Positions 17,435 through 26,530 are shown, counted from the first letter of the stretch. The stretch: DNA of 64,000 nucleotides from CAZTQN01 sp964615765 (GCA_964615765.1 CAZTQN010000017.1:1-64000), one strand, 5' to 3'. Notes: generated from the letters alone by a model not told the origin. Numbers and translations are program-made.

Positions 17435-17711
17435 AGAACAGCTCGATCCGGTCCCCATCCTTCAGCCGCACCGTCGCCGTCTTGACATCCGGCGTCAGCA
17501 CCAGGCCGTACTTCATCCGGCGCTGGCGACCCTTGCGGATCTGCGTGTTGACCTTCTCGACCTTGACCTTGTACAGCGACTCGACCGCCGCCTTGATATC
17601 GTGCTTGGTCGCCTTGCGGTCGACCTCGAACGCGTAGCGGTTGAGCTCGTTCATCGCCCACGTGCCCTTCTCGGTCACGAGCGGACGCTTGATGACGTAG
17701 GTGGCTTCCAT
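17433..17711 (-). CDS. rplW: 50S ribosomal protein L23
   Basis: Exit-site protein and docking point for trigger factor and SRP. The 92 residues contain YVIKRPLVTEKGTWAMNEL, FEVDRKATKHDIKAAVE and LYKVKVEKVNT, as in bacterial L23. Its start overlaps the rplD stop by one base (TGATG), so translation is probably coupled. Confidence 0.95.
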   Translation of the reverse strand: MEATYVIKRPLVTEKGTWAMNELNRYAFEVDRKATKHDIKAAVESLYKVKVEKVNTQIRKGRQRRMKYGLVLTPDVKTATVRLKDGDRIELF

Positions 17712-18523
17712 CAGCGGGCCTCCTTCTTCGCGTCAGCCTTCTTGGCGTCGGCCGTCCCGCCCGCGGCGGCCGCGGTCTTGGCCCGCGCTTCCGCGGCCCG
17801 CTCACGCCGACGATCCGAACGGGCCTTGTCGCCCGCCCCGTCGTCCTTCGCCGTGCGGCCCATCGGGTTGATCTTCGCGTCCTTGCCAATCTGCGCCTGC
17901 GGACCCTTCAGCAGCGCCTCGAGATCGCTCTTGCCGATCACCAGGTACCGGTGGTTCAACAGGTCGAAGCAGTTCAGCTGCGGGGCCGCGATCAGCGACA
18001 CGTTCTCGACGTTCCGCGCCGACAGACGCACGTTCTCTTCGTTCAGCGGCAGCGCAACCAGCGCCGAACGATCCGCGGCTTTGATCGCCGACAGGAACGT
18101 CAGGAAGTCCTTGGTCTTGGGCTGGCCCATCGACAGCGTGTCGACGACCTTCACCTCGTTGTCCAGGAACTTCGCCAGGAGCGCGTTGAGATTCGCCTTG
18201 CGGCGCATCTTCTTGGGCATCTCCAGGCGGAAATCCTCGTGCGTCCGCGTCTTGACGTGCGCGTGACCGCCGCCGCGGAAGTGCGGAACCTTGCGGTCGC
18301 CGTGACGGGCGCCCCCGGTCCCCTTCTGCTTGACGATCTTCTTCGTCGAGCCTTCCACGTTGTGCCGGTTCAGCGTCCGGGCAGATCCCTGCCGACGGTT
18401 CGCGTGATACCGCACGTACGCCTGTTTGATCAGCGCAGGCAGCACCTCGCCGCCCAGCGCTCCCTCGTCGACGGTGATGTTGCTCACCTCGACGCCCTGC
18501 ATGTTGTAGACGGGGACAACCAT
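17711..18523 (-). CDS. rplD: 50S ribosomal protein L4 with C-terminal extension
   Basis: Large-subunit protein that lines the exit tunnel. The L4 fold spans residues 1 to about 210 (NMQGVEVSNITVDEGALGGE, QGSARTLNRHNVEGSTKKIV, KGTGGARHGDRKVPHFRGGG). The last 55-60 residues are an Ala/Lys/Arg-rich tail ending DAKKADAKKEAR. The stop overlaps the rplW start. Confidence 0.95.
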   Translation of the reverse strand: MVVPVYNMQGVEVSNITVDEGALGGEVLPALIKQAYVRYHANRRQGSARTLNRHNVEGSTKKIVKQKGTGGARHGDRKVPHFRGGGHAHVKTRTHEDFRLEMPKKMRRKANLNALLAKFLDNEVKVVDTLSMGQPKTKDFLTFLSAIKAADRSALVALPLNEENVRLSARNVENVSLIAAPQLNCFDLLNHRYLVIGKSDLEALLKGPQAQIGKDAKINPMGRTAKDDGAGDKARSDRRRERAAEARAKTAAAAGGTADAKKADAKKEAR

Positions 18524-18938
18524 CTGTGTCTGACCTCGTCCGACGCCTCAGGAGCCCGCGGCTCGCCGCCGGCTCCGTCCCGGTCCTCCGTTCACGCACC
18601 CAAGCGTGAACTTCGAACCCGTGTTCCTCGCCTATCCGCCCCACGCCTGTTATTCAGCGGCGTGGCGTCGGAATCGACTCGGCTGTCCAGCACGCCCCGG
18701 GCCTCGGCCTCTCGGCCAGCCGCCCGCTGCGTGCACGCTTTGCTCCCGCCTGGCGGTTTCCTTCGCCGCCGAGCATCGCTGCTCGTACGACTCCGGACCC
18801 TCCAGGCCCGACGATCGGCGTGCTCGCCAACCGCCAGAACCCTTCACCCAACCCCCTTCACCCAACCCCCTTCACCCAACCCCCGTCACCCAACCCCCGT
18901 GTTCCGTAACCCCACTCGCCCGTACTTCGCAGACAATC
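18524..18938. repeat. Long gap between rplC and rplD with tandem repeats
   Basis: About 415 bases with no recognisable gene, unusually long for the inside of the S10 operon. At about 18839-18900 there are four to five tandem copies of a 14-base unit, CCCTTCACCCAACC or its GTCACC variant. The rest reads as random frames. Confidence 0.65.
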
Positions 18939-19622
18939 TTACTTCGCAGCCAGACGACGCGCCTTCGAGCGGTTCAGGCGGATCGACGGCCGCACGATGA
19001 TCGTGCCGTTGTTCGCCCCGGGGACCGAGCCCCTGACCAGCAGCAGGTTCTGCTCCGCATCGACCTTCACCACATCCAGCGACCGCGTCGTCACGCGCTC
19101 ATCGCCCATGTGCCCCTGCATCCGCTTGCCCTTCTTGATCTTCCCGGCGTAGCCACGGTTGGTTGCGTGACCGGACTGAGACCCCGGCGAGCGGTGCTTG
19201 CGTTCCACACCGTGGCTGGCGAACATGCCCTTGAAGTGGTACCGCTTCATGACCCCGGCAAAGCCCTTCCCCTTGCTCTGCCCGATCACGTCCACGAACT
19301 TCGCGTCCTTCAGCGCCTCGACGGTGATCTCCGTCCCCAGCGCGAACGACGCGAGCTCTTCCGGCTTGACCTTGAACTCCCCGTGCGTCCGCTTCGGAGC
19401 CGCCCCGACCTTCGCGTCATGCGCGATCATCTGGAACGTCGAGTTGCGGGCCTTCATGTCCCCGTAGCCCACCTGCACCGCCGCGTACCCGTCGTTCTCA
19501 ACCGTCTTGTGCTGAGTGACCACGCACGGCCCGACCTTGAGCACCGTCACGGGCACGACATTCCCCGCATCGTCAAAGATGCGCGTCATGCCAACCTTCG
19601 TGCCGAAGAGCGCAACAGCCAT
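18939..19622 (-). CDS. rplC: 50S ribosomal protein L3
   Basis: Early-assembly large-subunit protein, 227 residues, starting MAVALFGTKVGMTRIFDDAG and containing KGFAGVMKRYHFKGMFASHG and GKRMQGHMGDERVTTRSLDV. The start at 19622 matches the family N-terminus; an in-frame ATG four codons upstream is less likely. Confidence 0.97.
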   Translation of the reverse strand: MAVALFGTKVGMTRIFDDAGNVVPVTVLKVGPCVVTQHKTVENDGYAAVQVGYGDMKARNSTFQMIAHDAKVGAAPKRTHGEFKVKPEELASFALGTEITVEALKDAKFVDVIGQSKGKGFAGVMKRYHFKGMFASHGVERKHRSPGSQSGHATNRGYAGKIKKGKRMQGHMGDERVTTRSLDVVKVDAEQNLLLVRGSVPGANNGTIIVRPSIRLNRSKARRLAAK

Positions 19623-19744
19623 TGTCCGTCCCAAACCTTTCTACTGCCGTTCGACCGCGTTCACTCACCAAGACCGTTCAGACACTCAAACACCCGGCTC
19701 GACAACGACAAGGCCCCGCGTCTTGCGCGGGGCCTCCCGAAAAA

Positions 19745-20053
19745 TCAAGCCTTGATCTTCACGAACACGCCGGCCGGAACGACCAGGCGATTCAGCGCTT
19801 CCACCGTCCGAGCGTTCGGCTCGACGATGTCGATGATCCGCTTGTGCGTCCGGATCTCGAACTGCTCGCGAGACTTCTTGTCGATGAAGATCGACCGCAG
19901 AACGGTGTACCGCTCCACGCGCGTCGGCAGCGGCACCGGGCCGGCAACCTTCGCGTTGGTCCGTTTGGCATGGTCGACGATTTCCTTGGCCGAGGCATCC
20001 AGGGCCAGGTGGTCGTACGCTTCCATCCGGATTCGAATCTTGCCGCCCGTCAT
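19745..20053 (-). CDS. rpsJ: 30S ribosomal protein S10
   Basis: Small-subunit protein and NusB partner, 102 residues. Contains KIRIRMEAYDHLALDASAKE, GPVPLPTRVERYTVLRSIFI and THKRIIDIVEPNARTVEALN. The start at 20053 (MTGGKIRIR) matches the family. It is the first gene of the ribosomal supercluster. Confidence 0.97.
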   Translation of the reverse strand: MTGGKIRIRMEAYDHLALDASAKEIVDHAKRTNAKVAGPVPLPTRVERYTVLRSIFIDKKSREQFEIRTHKRIIDIVEPNARTVEALNRLVVPAGVFVKIKA

Positions 20054-20444
20054 CGCTGTCTCGCTGCGTCTCGACAATCCGAAAGATCAACCGCTCCAAC
20101 CAGCCCTCCCGCCGACACGTTCGGGCAAGATACCCCCCGGTCTCCCGGTCCGGCACTTGCGCCTTGACGTCGACGGATTGGCCGCCCGAGCGCAAAGTCC
20201 CGGGCAGAGCCCGCAAGCGTAGAAACCACCGCCCGTAAGTCAAACCCGCACATCCACCATCCGTAAAGATTTCGCAGTCTTCCCCCCCGCTTCACACCCC
20301 CTACCCCGCCCTTCATCGACAGCCAAGTCCGCCCCCCGTCCGACCGATAGCCTTCCCAGATTCCCGCCTCGCCGTTTTCCCGCACCCGCCACCGGTCACC
20401 GACCCCTTTCCTTTATATCTCTCACCCCCCCACCCCCCGCCGCC
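20054..20444. other. Divergent intergenic region upstream of rpsJ
   Basis: About 390 bases between the start of rpsJ (minus strand) and the start of the secreted-protein gene at 20445 (plus strand). It should carry promoters for both. Only a weak candidate for the S10 operon was recognised; no gene is seen. Confidence 0.5.
20216..20243 (-). promoter_or_regulatory. Weak candidate promoter for the S10 operon
   Basis: On the minus strand TTGACT, 16 bases, then TACGCT. The -35 is good and the -10 is poor (3 of 6). It would give a leader of roughly 155 bases before rpsJ. Confidence 0.3.
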
Positions 20445-22040
20445 ATGGTCACCACACCCACCACGCCGACCCTCCGCCCCGCCCGCCACCTCTCCACCGC
20501 GGCGTGCCTCGCGCTCCTCGTCCTCTCCCCACCCACCCTCGCGCAAACTCGCGTTCCCGACAACACCCGCCGGCCCGCCGCCCCACCCGCCACCCAGCCG
20601 ACCACCGAGCCCGCTGACAAACCGTCACCCAAGCCCGCCGCCCAGCCGACGCCGGTCGTCCCCGCGCCGAAGATCGAACCCCGCGGCGCCGCCGGCGCCA
20701 TCCAGCTCGCCGGCGAGCCCCTCCGCATCGAGTCCATCGGGCTCTCCATCTTCCTCCCCGACCGCACCCGCGCCGAGTCCGGCCGCATCGGCGGCCGCAC
20801 CTCCGTCACCGTCCTCCCCGAAGACCAGAAGTACGTCCTCTCCATCCAGACCGCCGAAACCTCCAACGACCAGTCCACCGTCGAGCAGGCCCTCGACAAA
20901 ACCGTCTCACTCCTGCAAGGCGCCGTCGGCGTCCTCGACCCCGACCAGAAGACCGTCCTCTCGACCGAGGCCCGCGTCATCGACCGCATCGACCGCCTCG
21001 ACATCGGCGGCCTCCCCGCCGGCCGCCTCTACGTCTCCATCCCCGAGCCCGACCGCGCCAGCCGCGTCGTCAAGGGCTACACCATCTTCAAGCCCCAGCC
21101 CAAGCAGTTCGTCATCATCGAACTGCTCTGCGCCGAAGCCCTCTTCCCCGAAGTTCGCGGCGTGTACGAAACCAGCGTCGCCACCGCCGTCTTCCAAGAC
21201 GCCGAATCCCTCATGCTCGACCGCATGGCCGCCGTCAAAGCCGGCCGCGCGCTCCTCACACGCATCACCGACGCCGACATCGACGCAATCCTCGCCGACG
21301 GGCAAGAACAGTGGTTCCGCATGTACCGCCCCTCCCCCACCGGCGGCGCCGACGACGAAGTCGGGTACTACGGCGTCCGCTTCTGGCGCGGCGTCCGCGG
21401 CGAGATCGACCCCTCCCGCAAGCCCGCCGCCTTCACCCCCGCCGATCAACAACAAGGCCTCCTCGTCCGCGTCCGCTCCCGCGTCCTCAACGGCACCACC
21501 ATCGGCGACAACGAAGGCATCTTCTTCGTCACCGACGACCGCCGCGAAGAAGCCTGGTCCGTCCGCACCGCCGCCCGCGAGACCACCGGCAAGCAGCGCG
21601 CCGTCGCCACCGAAACCGGCGCCCGCCTCGCCGACGATCTCACCATCATCAAACAAGAACCCGGCAAGCCGACGCAAACGCTCAAGCCCGCCATCCTCAA
21701 CGACGGCTACATCAGCCAGTTCGACACCTTCTTCCTCCCGCGCGTCATGGGCCGCCTCGCCATCCCCGGCGAATACGGCTTCTACGCCTACGAGTCCTGG
21801 CCCTCCGGCGCCATCACCTTCCGCAAGGACGTCGTCGCCGCCAGCCGCGTCACCGACGGCACCATGACCACCGTCACCTCCACCCTCCGCCAGGACTCCG
21901 CCCCGCAGGTCTCCACCTTCGCCCCCGGCGGCCGCCTCCTGCTCACCAAAATCGAAGACGGCTCCCTCATCCGCGAACCCATCGACCTCCCCAGCCTCCG
22001 CCAGATCTGGCAAAGCAAAGGCCTCCCCACCGAACGCTGA
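20445..22040 (+). CDS. Secreted protein of unknown function
   Basis: A 531-residue product not recognised as a known family. Residues 1-37 form a signal peptide with a long n-region and a hydrophobic stretch (AACLALLVLSPPTLAQ). A Pro/Thr/Ala-rich linker follows to about residue 70. The rest looks like soluble, mixed alpha/beta domains with no Cys-rich or obvious catalytic motif; it includes GEPLRIESIGLSIFLPD and GEYGFYAYESWPSGAITFRK. It is transcribed away from the ribosomal cluster and is followed by a composite repeat. The role is unknown; export to the periplasm or surface is inferred. Confidence 0.8.
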   Translation: MVTTPTTPTLRPARHLSTAACLALLVLSPPTLAQTRVPDNTRRPAAPPATQPTTEPADKPSPKPAAQPTPVVPAPKIEPRGAAGAIQLAGEPLRIESIGLSIFLPDRTRAESGRIGGRTSVTVLPEDQKYVLSIQTAETSNDQSTVEQALDKTVSLLQGAVGVLDPDQKTVLSTEARVIDRIDRLDIGGLPAGRLYVSIPEPDRASRVVKGYTIFKPQPKQFVIIELLCAEALFPEVRGVYETSVATAVFQDAESLMLDRMAAVKAGRALLTRITDADIDAILADGQEQWFRMYRPSPTGGADDEVGYYGVRFWRGVRGEIDPSRKPAAFTPADQQQGLLVRVRSRVLNGTTIGDNEGIFFVTDDRREEAWSVRTAARETTGKQRAVATETGARLADDLTIIKQEPGKPTQTLKPAILNDGYISQFDTFFLPRVMGRLAIPGEYGFYAYESWPSGAITFRKDVVAASRVTDGTMTTVTSTLRQDSAPQVSTFAPGGRLLLTKIEDGSLIREPIDLPSLRQIWQSKGLPTER

Positions 22041-22049
22041 CGCACCCCC

Positions 22050-22205
22050 CTCACCTCTCACCTCTCGCCTCTCACACCTCACCTCTCGCCTCTCGCCTCT
22101 CGCCTCTCGCCCCTTCCCCTCCGGGTACCCCCACGCTCCGCGTGGGTTCTGTCTTTCCCTCGCCTCTCGCCCCTGTCCTCTCTCCCCTGTCCTCTAGCCC
22201 CTTCT
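22050..22205. repeat. Composite repeat B-C-B
   Basis: Many tandem CTCGCCTCT/CACCTCTCG units (reverse complement of the purine-rich family B) flank a hairpin, CCCACGCTCCGCGTGGG, preceded by GGGTACC (family C, about 22122-22147). The same B plus C combination occurs upstream of and inside copA. Confidence 0.8.
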
Positions 22206-22230
22206 TCCCGGCGCGCGTACAACCACCCCC

Positions 22231-24069
22231 ATGAAGCCGACCACGCGCATGGGATCGTCTGCTCGTTCGTCACATCTGACCGTTCCTTACCTCCTCGCTC
22301 TCTCCGCCGCCGCCACACTCGCCGGCTGCGCGGCACCCCTCGCTCCCATCTCCGGCCCGCCCGCCGCGCTCGTCGCACCGCCCCCGCCCGGCCAGACGCC
22401 CTCCCCCGCGCTGCCCACCACGGCTCAGCCCGACATCACCAACCGCGCCCCGGGCACCTACGCCGTCGTCAACGGCGAGCCCGTCGCCATCCCCAGCATC
22501 CCGATGGGCGATCCGGCCACCATCCGCCGCATCATCGAAGAAGGCACCCAGCGCAACCGCGTGATGGACCACCTCACGCACCTCTGCACCGTCATCGGCC
22601 CGCGCCTCACCGCCTCCTCCGCCTGCGAAGCCGCCAACCGCTGGACCATGGAGCAGTTCCGCGCCTGGGGTCTCTCCGCCGAGATGGTCGAGTGGGGCCA
22701 GGCCGCCACCCGCTTCGACCGCAGCCCTTCCCGCGGCGTCGTCTTCAAGAAAGCCCGCACCCCCGGCCCGCGTGACCGCACCGAAGACGTCTCCAACCAG
22801 CCCCCGGAGAACTGGACCGTCACACGCGAACTCCAGTTCACCACCCTCGCCTGGACCAGCGGCACCCGCGGCCCCTCCCGCGGCAACGTCCTCCGCATGC
22901 CCGAAACCGAAGAGGAATACGCCAAGGTCCGCGACAGCCTCCAGGGCGCGTGGATCCTGATCAAGCCCACGCCCCTCGGCGGCCGCGCCGGCGTTCGCGC
23001 CGGGGGCCAGCGCGCCGGCGACCGCTTCACCGCCCGCCTCGAAGCCCGCAAAAAAGTCGCTGAGGGCGCCCGCCCCGCCGACCTCCCCATCGACGAGCGC
23101 GTCATCTTCGACAACGTCGCCGGCTTCATCAGCGCGCCGATGGACGAGCGCGACCGCGTCTGGACCACCGCCGCCCCCGGCTGGCGCGACCGCCCCGCCG
23201 CCGAGATCCCGCCCGACGTCGAAGTCATCGTCCGCCTCAGCGACTACGACTACCTCAACTCCCGCCTCGCCGACGGCGACGAGTTCCAGGTCGAGTTCGA
23301 CCTCCCGCACACCATCACCGCCGGCCCCATCCCGCTCTACAACACCATCGCCGAAATCCGCGGCAGCGAGCTCCCCGACGAGTACGTCTACGTCATGGGC
23401 CACCTCGATTCCTGGAACGGCCCCGGCTCCCAAGGCACCCTCGACAACGGCACCGGCTCCTCCACCACGCTCGAAGCCGCCCGCCTGCTCATGGCCGCCG
23501 GCGCTCGCCCCAAGCGCACCATCCGCTTCGCGCTCTGGACAGGCGAAGAGCAGGGCCTCCTCGGCGCCCGCGCCTACATCAAGGCCAACACCGACATCCT
23601 CCCGCGCATCTCCGCCGCCCTCAACGACGACGGCGGCACCAACTACTGCGGCGGCCTCAAAGGCAACAACGCCATGACCGACACCCTCGCCGCCGCCTCC
23701 GCGCCCGTCAACGGCTGGTTCATCGACAGCATCTCCAAGCGCCCCATGGTCGTCAACATCCAGCCCCAGGCCCGCTTCCCACGCTTCGGCGGGAGCGACC
23801 ACTTCGCCTTCGTCGAGGCCGACGTCCCCGGCTTCTTCTGGGATGAAGTCGGCCGCCAGGACTACGGCTGGTCCTGGCACACCCAGCACGACCACATCGA
23901 GTACGCCATCCCCGAATACCTCATGCAAAGCGCCACCGCCGCCGCCATCACCGCGTACAACCTCGCCTCCGCCCCCGACCTCCTCCCCCGCCTCAGCCTC
24001 GAACCCGCCGCCGGCTCCGCCGACGCAGCGCCGACAACCCCATCCCCCACCTCCACCGCCGCACGCTGA
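22231..24069 (+). CDS. M28-family metallopeptidase lipoprotein
   Basis: Predicted envelope-anchored zinc aminopeptidase or carboxypeptidase of 612 residues, closest in layout to carboxypeptidase Q-like M28 proteins. A lipoprotein signal ends in LAGC near residue 31. The catalytic domain lies at about 375-580 and shows the co-catalytic zinc site: GHLDSW, LDNGTGSS, GEEQGLLGARAY, NDDGGTN and the final HTQHDH. The middle part (about 190-330) may be an inserted PA-like domain. The substrate is unknown. It is followed by the G-rich repeat family D. Confidence 0.9.
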   Translation: MKPTTRMGSSARSSHLTVPYLLALSAAATLAGCAAPLAPISGPPAALVAPPPPGQTPSPALPTTAQPDITNRAPGTYAVVNGEPVAIPSIPMGDPATIRRIIEEGTQRNRVMDHLTHLCTVIGPRLTASSACEAANRWTMEQFRAWGLSAEMVEWGQAATRFDRSPSRGVVFKKARTPGPRDRTEDVSNQPPENWTVTRELQFTTLAWTSGTRGPSRGNVLRMPETEEEYAKVRDSLQGAWILIKPTPLGGRAGVRAGGQRAGDRFTARLEARKKVAEGARPADLPIDERVIFDNVAGFISAPMDERDRVWTTAAPGWRDRPAAEIPPDVEVIVRLSDYDYLNSRLADGDEFQVEFDLPHTITAGPIPLYNTIAEIRGSELPDEYVYVMGHLDSWNGPGSQGTLDNGTGSSTTLEAARLLMAAGARPKRTIRFALWTGEEQGLLGARAYIKANTDILPRISAALNDDGGTNYCGGLKGNNAMTDTLAAASAPVNGWFIDSISKRPMVVNIQPQARFPRFGGSDHFAFVEADVPGFFWDEVGRQDYGWSWHTQHDHIEYAIPEYLMQSATAAAITAYNLASAPDLLPRLSLEPAAGSADAAPTTPSPTSTAAR

Positions 24070-24075
24070 CTCAAC

Positions 24076-24216
24076 GCCCCCTCCCATAGAACGGGTGGGG
24101 GGCGGGTTCCGCTCCGAAGCCCCCTCCCAGAGGGAGGGGGTTGGGGGGTGGGTTCGTTCGACTCCCGCGCCACCAGCAAGCGCCGAAAGTCCACGCGCTC
24201 CGAAGCCCCCTGGGTT
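24076..24216. repeat. Upstream copies of family D repeat
   Basis: One full and two partial copies of the ~91-base unit found at 24845-25492. The full copy holds CCCCCTCCCAGAGGGAGGGG followed by TTGGGGGGTGGG. These copies lie on the other side of the SYLF lipoprotein gene, so the gene sits inside the repeat field. Confidence 0.75.
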
Positions 24217-24283
24217 AGATTCTCTTCGTGCGCTCACCTCCATCACCCCCTCACCCCCTCACCCCCTCACCCCACCCAATCAC

Positions 24284-24838
24284 ATGCGCCCACTCCTCCT
24301 CACCCTCCTCACCCTCCCCATCCTCGGCTGCTCCAACTATCGCGAGGACACCACGCCCCGCTCCGCCGCCGACACGACCGCCTTCGGCACCGACAGCATC
24401 AACACCGTCAACCGCTTCAAAGAGCGCGACCCCTCGCTCAGCAAGTTCTTCGACTCCGCCCACGGCTACGTCGTCTTCCCCAAGATCACCAAGGGCGGCG
24501 TCGGCATCGGCGCCGCCAGCGGCAGCGGCGAGGTCTACGAACAAGGCGCCCTCGTCGGCACCAGCGACGTCACCCAGGTCACCCTCGGCGCCCAGCTCGG
24601 CGGGCAAACCTACAGCCAGATCGTCTTCTTCCAGACCAAGGGCCATATGGACGTCTTCAAAGACGGCAACCTCGAGTTCTCCGCCAACGCCTCCGCCATC
24701 GCCGCCGAATCCGGCGCCGGCGCCGCCAACGACTTCAACCAGGGCGTCGCCGTCTTCACCATGCCCCGCGGCGGCCTCATGTTCGAAGCCTCCATCGGCG
24801 GCCAAAAGTTCTCCTTCACCCCGCTCACGCAACGCTAA
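24284..24838 (+). CDS. SYLF (YSC84-like) domain lipoprotein
   Basis: The 184-residue product starts MRPLLLTLLTLPILGCSNY, a lipoprotein signal with lipobox ILGC. The mature part resembles the SYLF/YSC84 lipid-binding family: FFDSAHGYVVFPKITKGGVG, IGAASGSGEVYEQG, QLGGQTYSQIVFFQ and a terminal GGLMFEASIGGQKFSF. It probably binds lipid or actin-like ligands in the envelope, but the bacterial role is poorly known. The ATG at 24284 is preferred over upstream frames that run through the family D repeat. Confidence 0.85.
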   Translation: MRPLLLTLLTLPILGCSNYREDTTPRSAADTTAFGTDSINTVNRFKERDPSLSKFFDSAHGYVVFPKITKGGVGIGAASGSGEVYEQGALVGTSDVTQVTLGAQLGGQTYSQIVFFQTKGHMDVFKDGNLEFSANASAIAAESGAGAANDFNQGVAVFTMPRGGLMFEASIGGQKFSFTPLTQR

Positions 24839-24844
24839 CCGCGC

Positions 24845-25492
24845 CACTCCGCAGCCCCTTCCCAGAGGGAGGGGTTGGGGGTGGGTTCATAAGACGTCCG
24901 CGCCATCACAACGCGCCGAATACGCAAAGCACTCCAACTCCGAAGCCCCCTCCCAGAGGGAGGGGGTTGGGGGTGGGTTCATAAGACGTCCGCGTCACCA
25001 CAACGCGCCGAATACGCAAGCACTCCAACTCCGAAGCCCCCTCCCAGAGGGAGGGGGTTGGGGGTGGGTTCANNNNNNNNNNNNNNNNNNNNNNNNNNNN
25101 NNNNNNNNNNNNNNNNNNNNNNNNNNNNNNNNNNNNNNNNNNNNNNNNNNNNNNNNNNNNNNNNNNNNNNNNACTCCGAAGCCCCCTCCCAGAGGGAGGG
25201 GGTTGGGGGTGGGTTCATAAGACGTCCACGTCACCACCACGCGCCGAATACGCAAGCGCTCCAACTCCGAAGCCTCCTCCCAGAGGGAGGGGGTTGGGGG
25301 TGGGTTCATAAGACGTCCGCGCCACCATCACGCGCGAACACACAAGCGCTCCAACTCCGAAGCCCCCTCCCAGAGGGAGGGGGTTGGGGGTGGGTTCAAG
25401 AAGCGTCCGCGCCACCACAAAGCGCCGAACACGCAAGCACTCCAACTCCGAAGCCCCCTCCCAGAGGGAGGGGGTTGGGGGTGGGTTCTCTC
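24845..25492. repeat. Tandem array of ~91-bp G-rich repeats (family D)
   Basis: Seven visible cores spaced about 91 bases apart and interrupted by the N gap. Each has a near-perfect palindrome CCCCCTCCC-AGA-GGGAGGGGG, then TTGGGGGTGGGTTC. The GGGAGGGGGTTGGGGGTGGG part has four G-runs, a textbook G-quadruplex pattern. The ~50 bases between cores are also conserved (ATAAGACGTCCGCGYCACCA, then CGCCGAATACGCAAGC), so this is a tandem repeat and not a spacer array. Confidence 0.9.
25073..25172. other. 100-N scaffold gap
   Basis: Exactly 100 N inside the repeat array. This is a conventional placeholder length, so the true number of repeat copies is unknown. Confidence 0.98.
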
Positions 25493-25541
25493 CCGGCTCT
25501 TACCCCTAGATAACAGACCCAACCGCAGCCCTCACCCGCAC

Positions 25542-25775
25542 TCACTCCACGTAGTACTCACCACACTCAGCACAGACACTCGCCTGCGCGGGGTCTCGCG
25601 CATATCCGCACTTCGAACATCTGGTGGGATCAACCGGCCGCTGCGGATCGCTGCGCCATCGCACGAGCAGAACGGTCGCGATCGCGACCCACGCCGCGAC
25701 GAGCGCCGGCAGCGTCACGCAGACAAACTGCGGACTTCCCCACATCGACAGCACCGCCAGCGCCGCGATCACCAC
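25542..25775 (-). CDS. Small membrane protein with C-terminal zinc ribbon
   Basis: A 77-residue product from a GTG start. Two hydrophobic segments (about residues 1-15 and 18-38) are followed by a zinc-ribbon-like domain, CSKCGYARDPAQASVCAEC. It has the same plan as each half of the next gene. The start is uncertain. Role unknown. Confidence 0.6.
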   Translation of the reverse strand: MVIAALAVLSMWGSPQFVCVTLPALVAAWVAIATVLLVRWRSDPQRPVDPTRCSKCGYARDPAQASVCAECGEYYVE

Positions 25776-25846
25776 GGTTGCACCACCAAGCTGGGCCTAG
25801 AACGCGCGCCGTGCGATCGCTCACCTCCCGGCCGCCCCGCCCCCAC

Positions 25847-26500
25847 CTACTCCCACGCCGCAAACTCCGTCCCGCACTCCGAACACCGCACCGCCCCCGG
25901 CCCACTCTGCGCCCGCGGGTAGCCACACGACGGGCACTCATGGTGCACACTGGGGTGCTTCTTTCCAAACTCCGCCGCCGTCACCACGAGCCCCAGCACC
26001 GTCACGATCCCGACGCCCGTCACGGGCACGCACGCGCACAGCATCACAGAATCTCCCCCGCTCGCGGCCCACGCCACCAAGCCCACAAACACCATCGCAA
26101 CCGCCACGCCCGCGACCACCAACACCCCGGCGGGGCGCGCGGGCACCACCGCTCCCTTGGCATTCACCGGGGTAACCGGCGCCGCGTGCAGTTCATCCCA
26201 CGCCGCAAACTCCGTCCCGCACTCCGAACACCGCACCGCTCCCGGCCCACTCTGCGCCCGCGGGTACCCGCACGACGGGCACTCATCAAGCCCGTATCGC
26301 CGCTTGTTCCGGAACTCCGCCGCCGTCACCACAAGCCCGAGCAGGCTCACGACGCACGCGAACCCCACCGGCACAAGCAAGCACAGCGCCACAAGCACGC
26401 CTAGGTCTTCCACCACCAACACGCCCACAACGGCAATCGCGGCGAGTCCACCCGCCACCCCCACGGTCCGCCACAGACCCCGACTCCCACCCACGCGCAT
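25847..26500 (-). CDS. Internally duplicated membrane zinc-ribbon protein
   Basis: A 217-residue protein made of two copies of one unit: two transmembrane segments, then VVTAAEFxxK, then CPSCGYPRAQSGPGAVRCSE and CGTEFAAW. The zinc-ribbon half is identical over about 29 residues between copies (near residues 75-103 and 188-216), which implies a recent duplication or gene conversion. Two CxxC pairs per unit could bind zinc. The smaller neighbour at 25542 is a single-unit relative. Function unknown. Confidence 0.72.
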   Translation of the reverse strand: MRVGGSRGLWRTVGVAGGLAAIAVVGVLVVEDLGVLVALCLLVPVGFACVVSLLGLVVTAAEFRNKRRYGLDECPSCGYPRAQSGPGAVRCSECGTEFAAWDELHAAPVTPVNAKGAVVPARPAGVLVVAGVAVAMVFVGLVAWAASGGDSVMLCACVPVTGVGIVTVLGLVVTAAEFGKKHPSVHHECPSCGYPRAQSGPGAVRCSECGTEFAAWE

Positions 26501-26530
26501 CGCGCCCTCTCCAACCTCCCCACACTCCCC

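Noticed and set aside
24845..25492. CRISPR array
   Set aside because: Cores are evenly spaced, but the sequence between them is also conserved, there are no cas genes, and the unit is about 91 bases. It is a plain tandem repeat.
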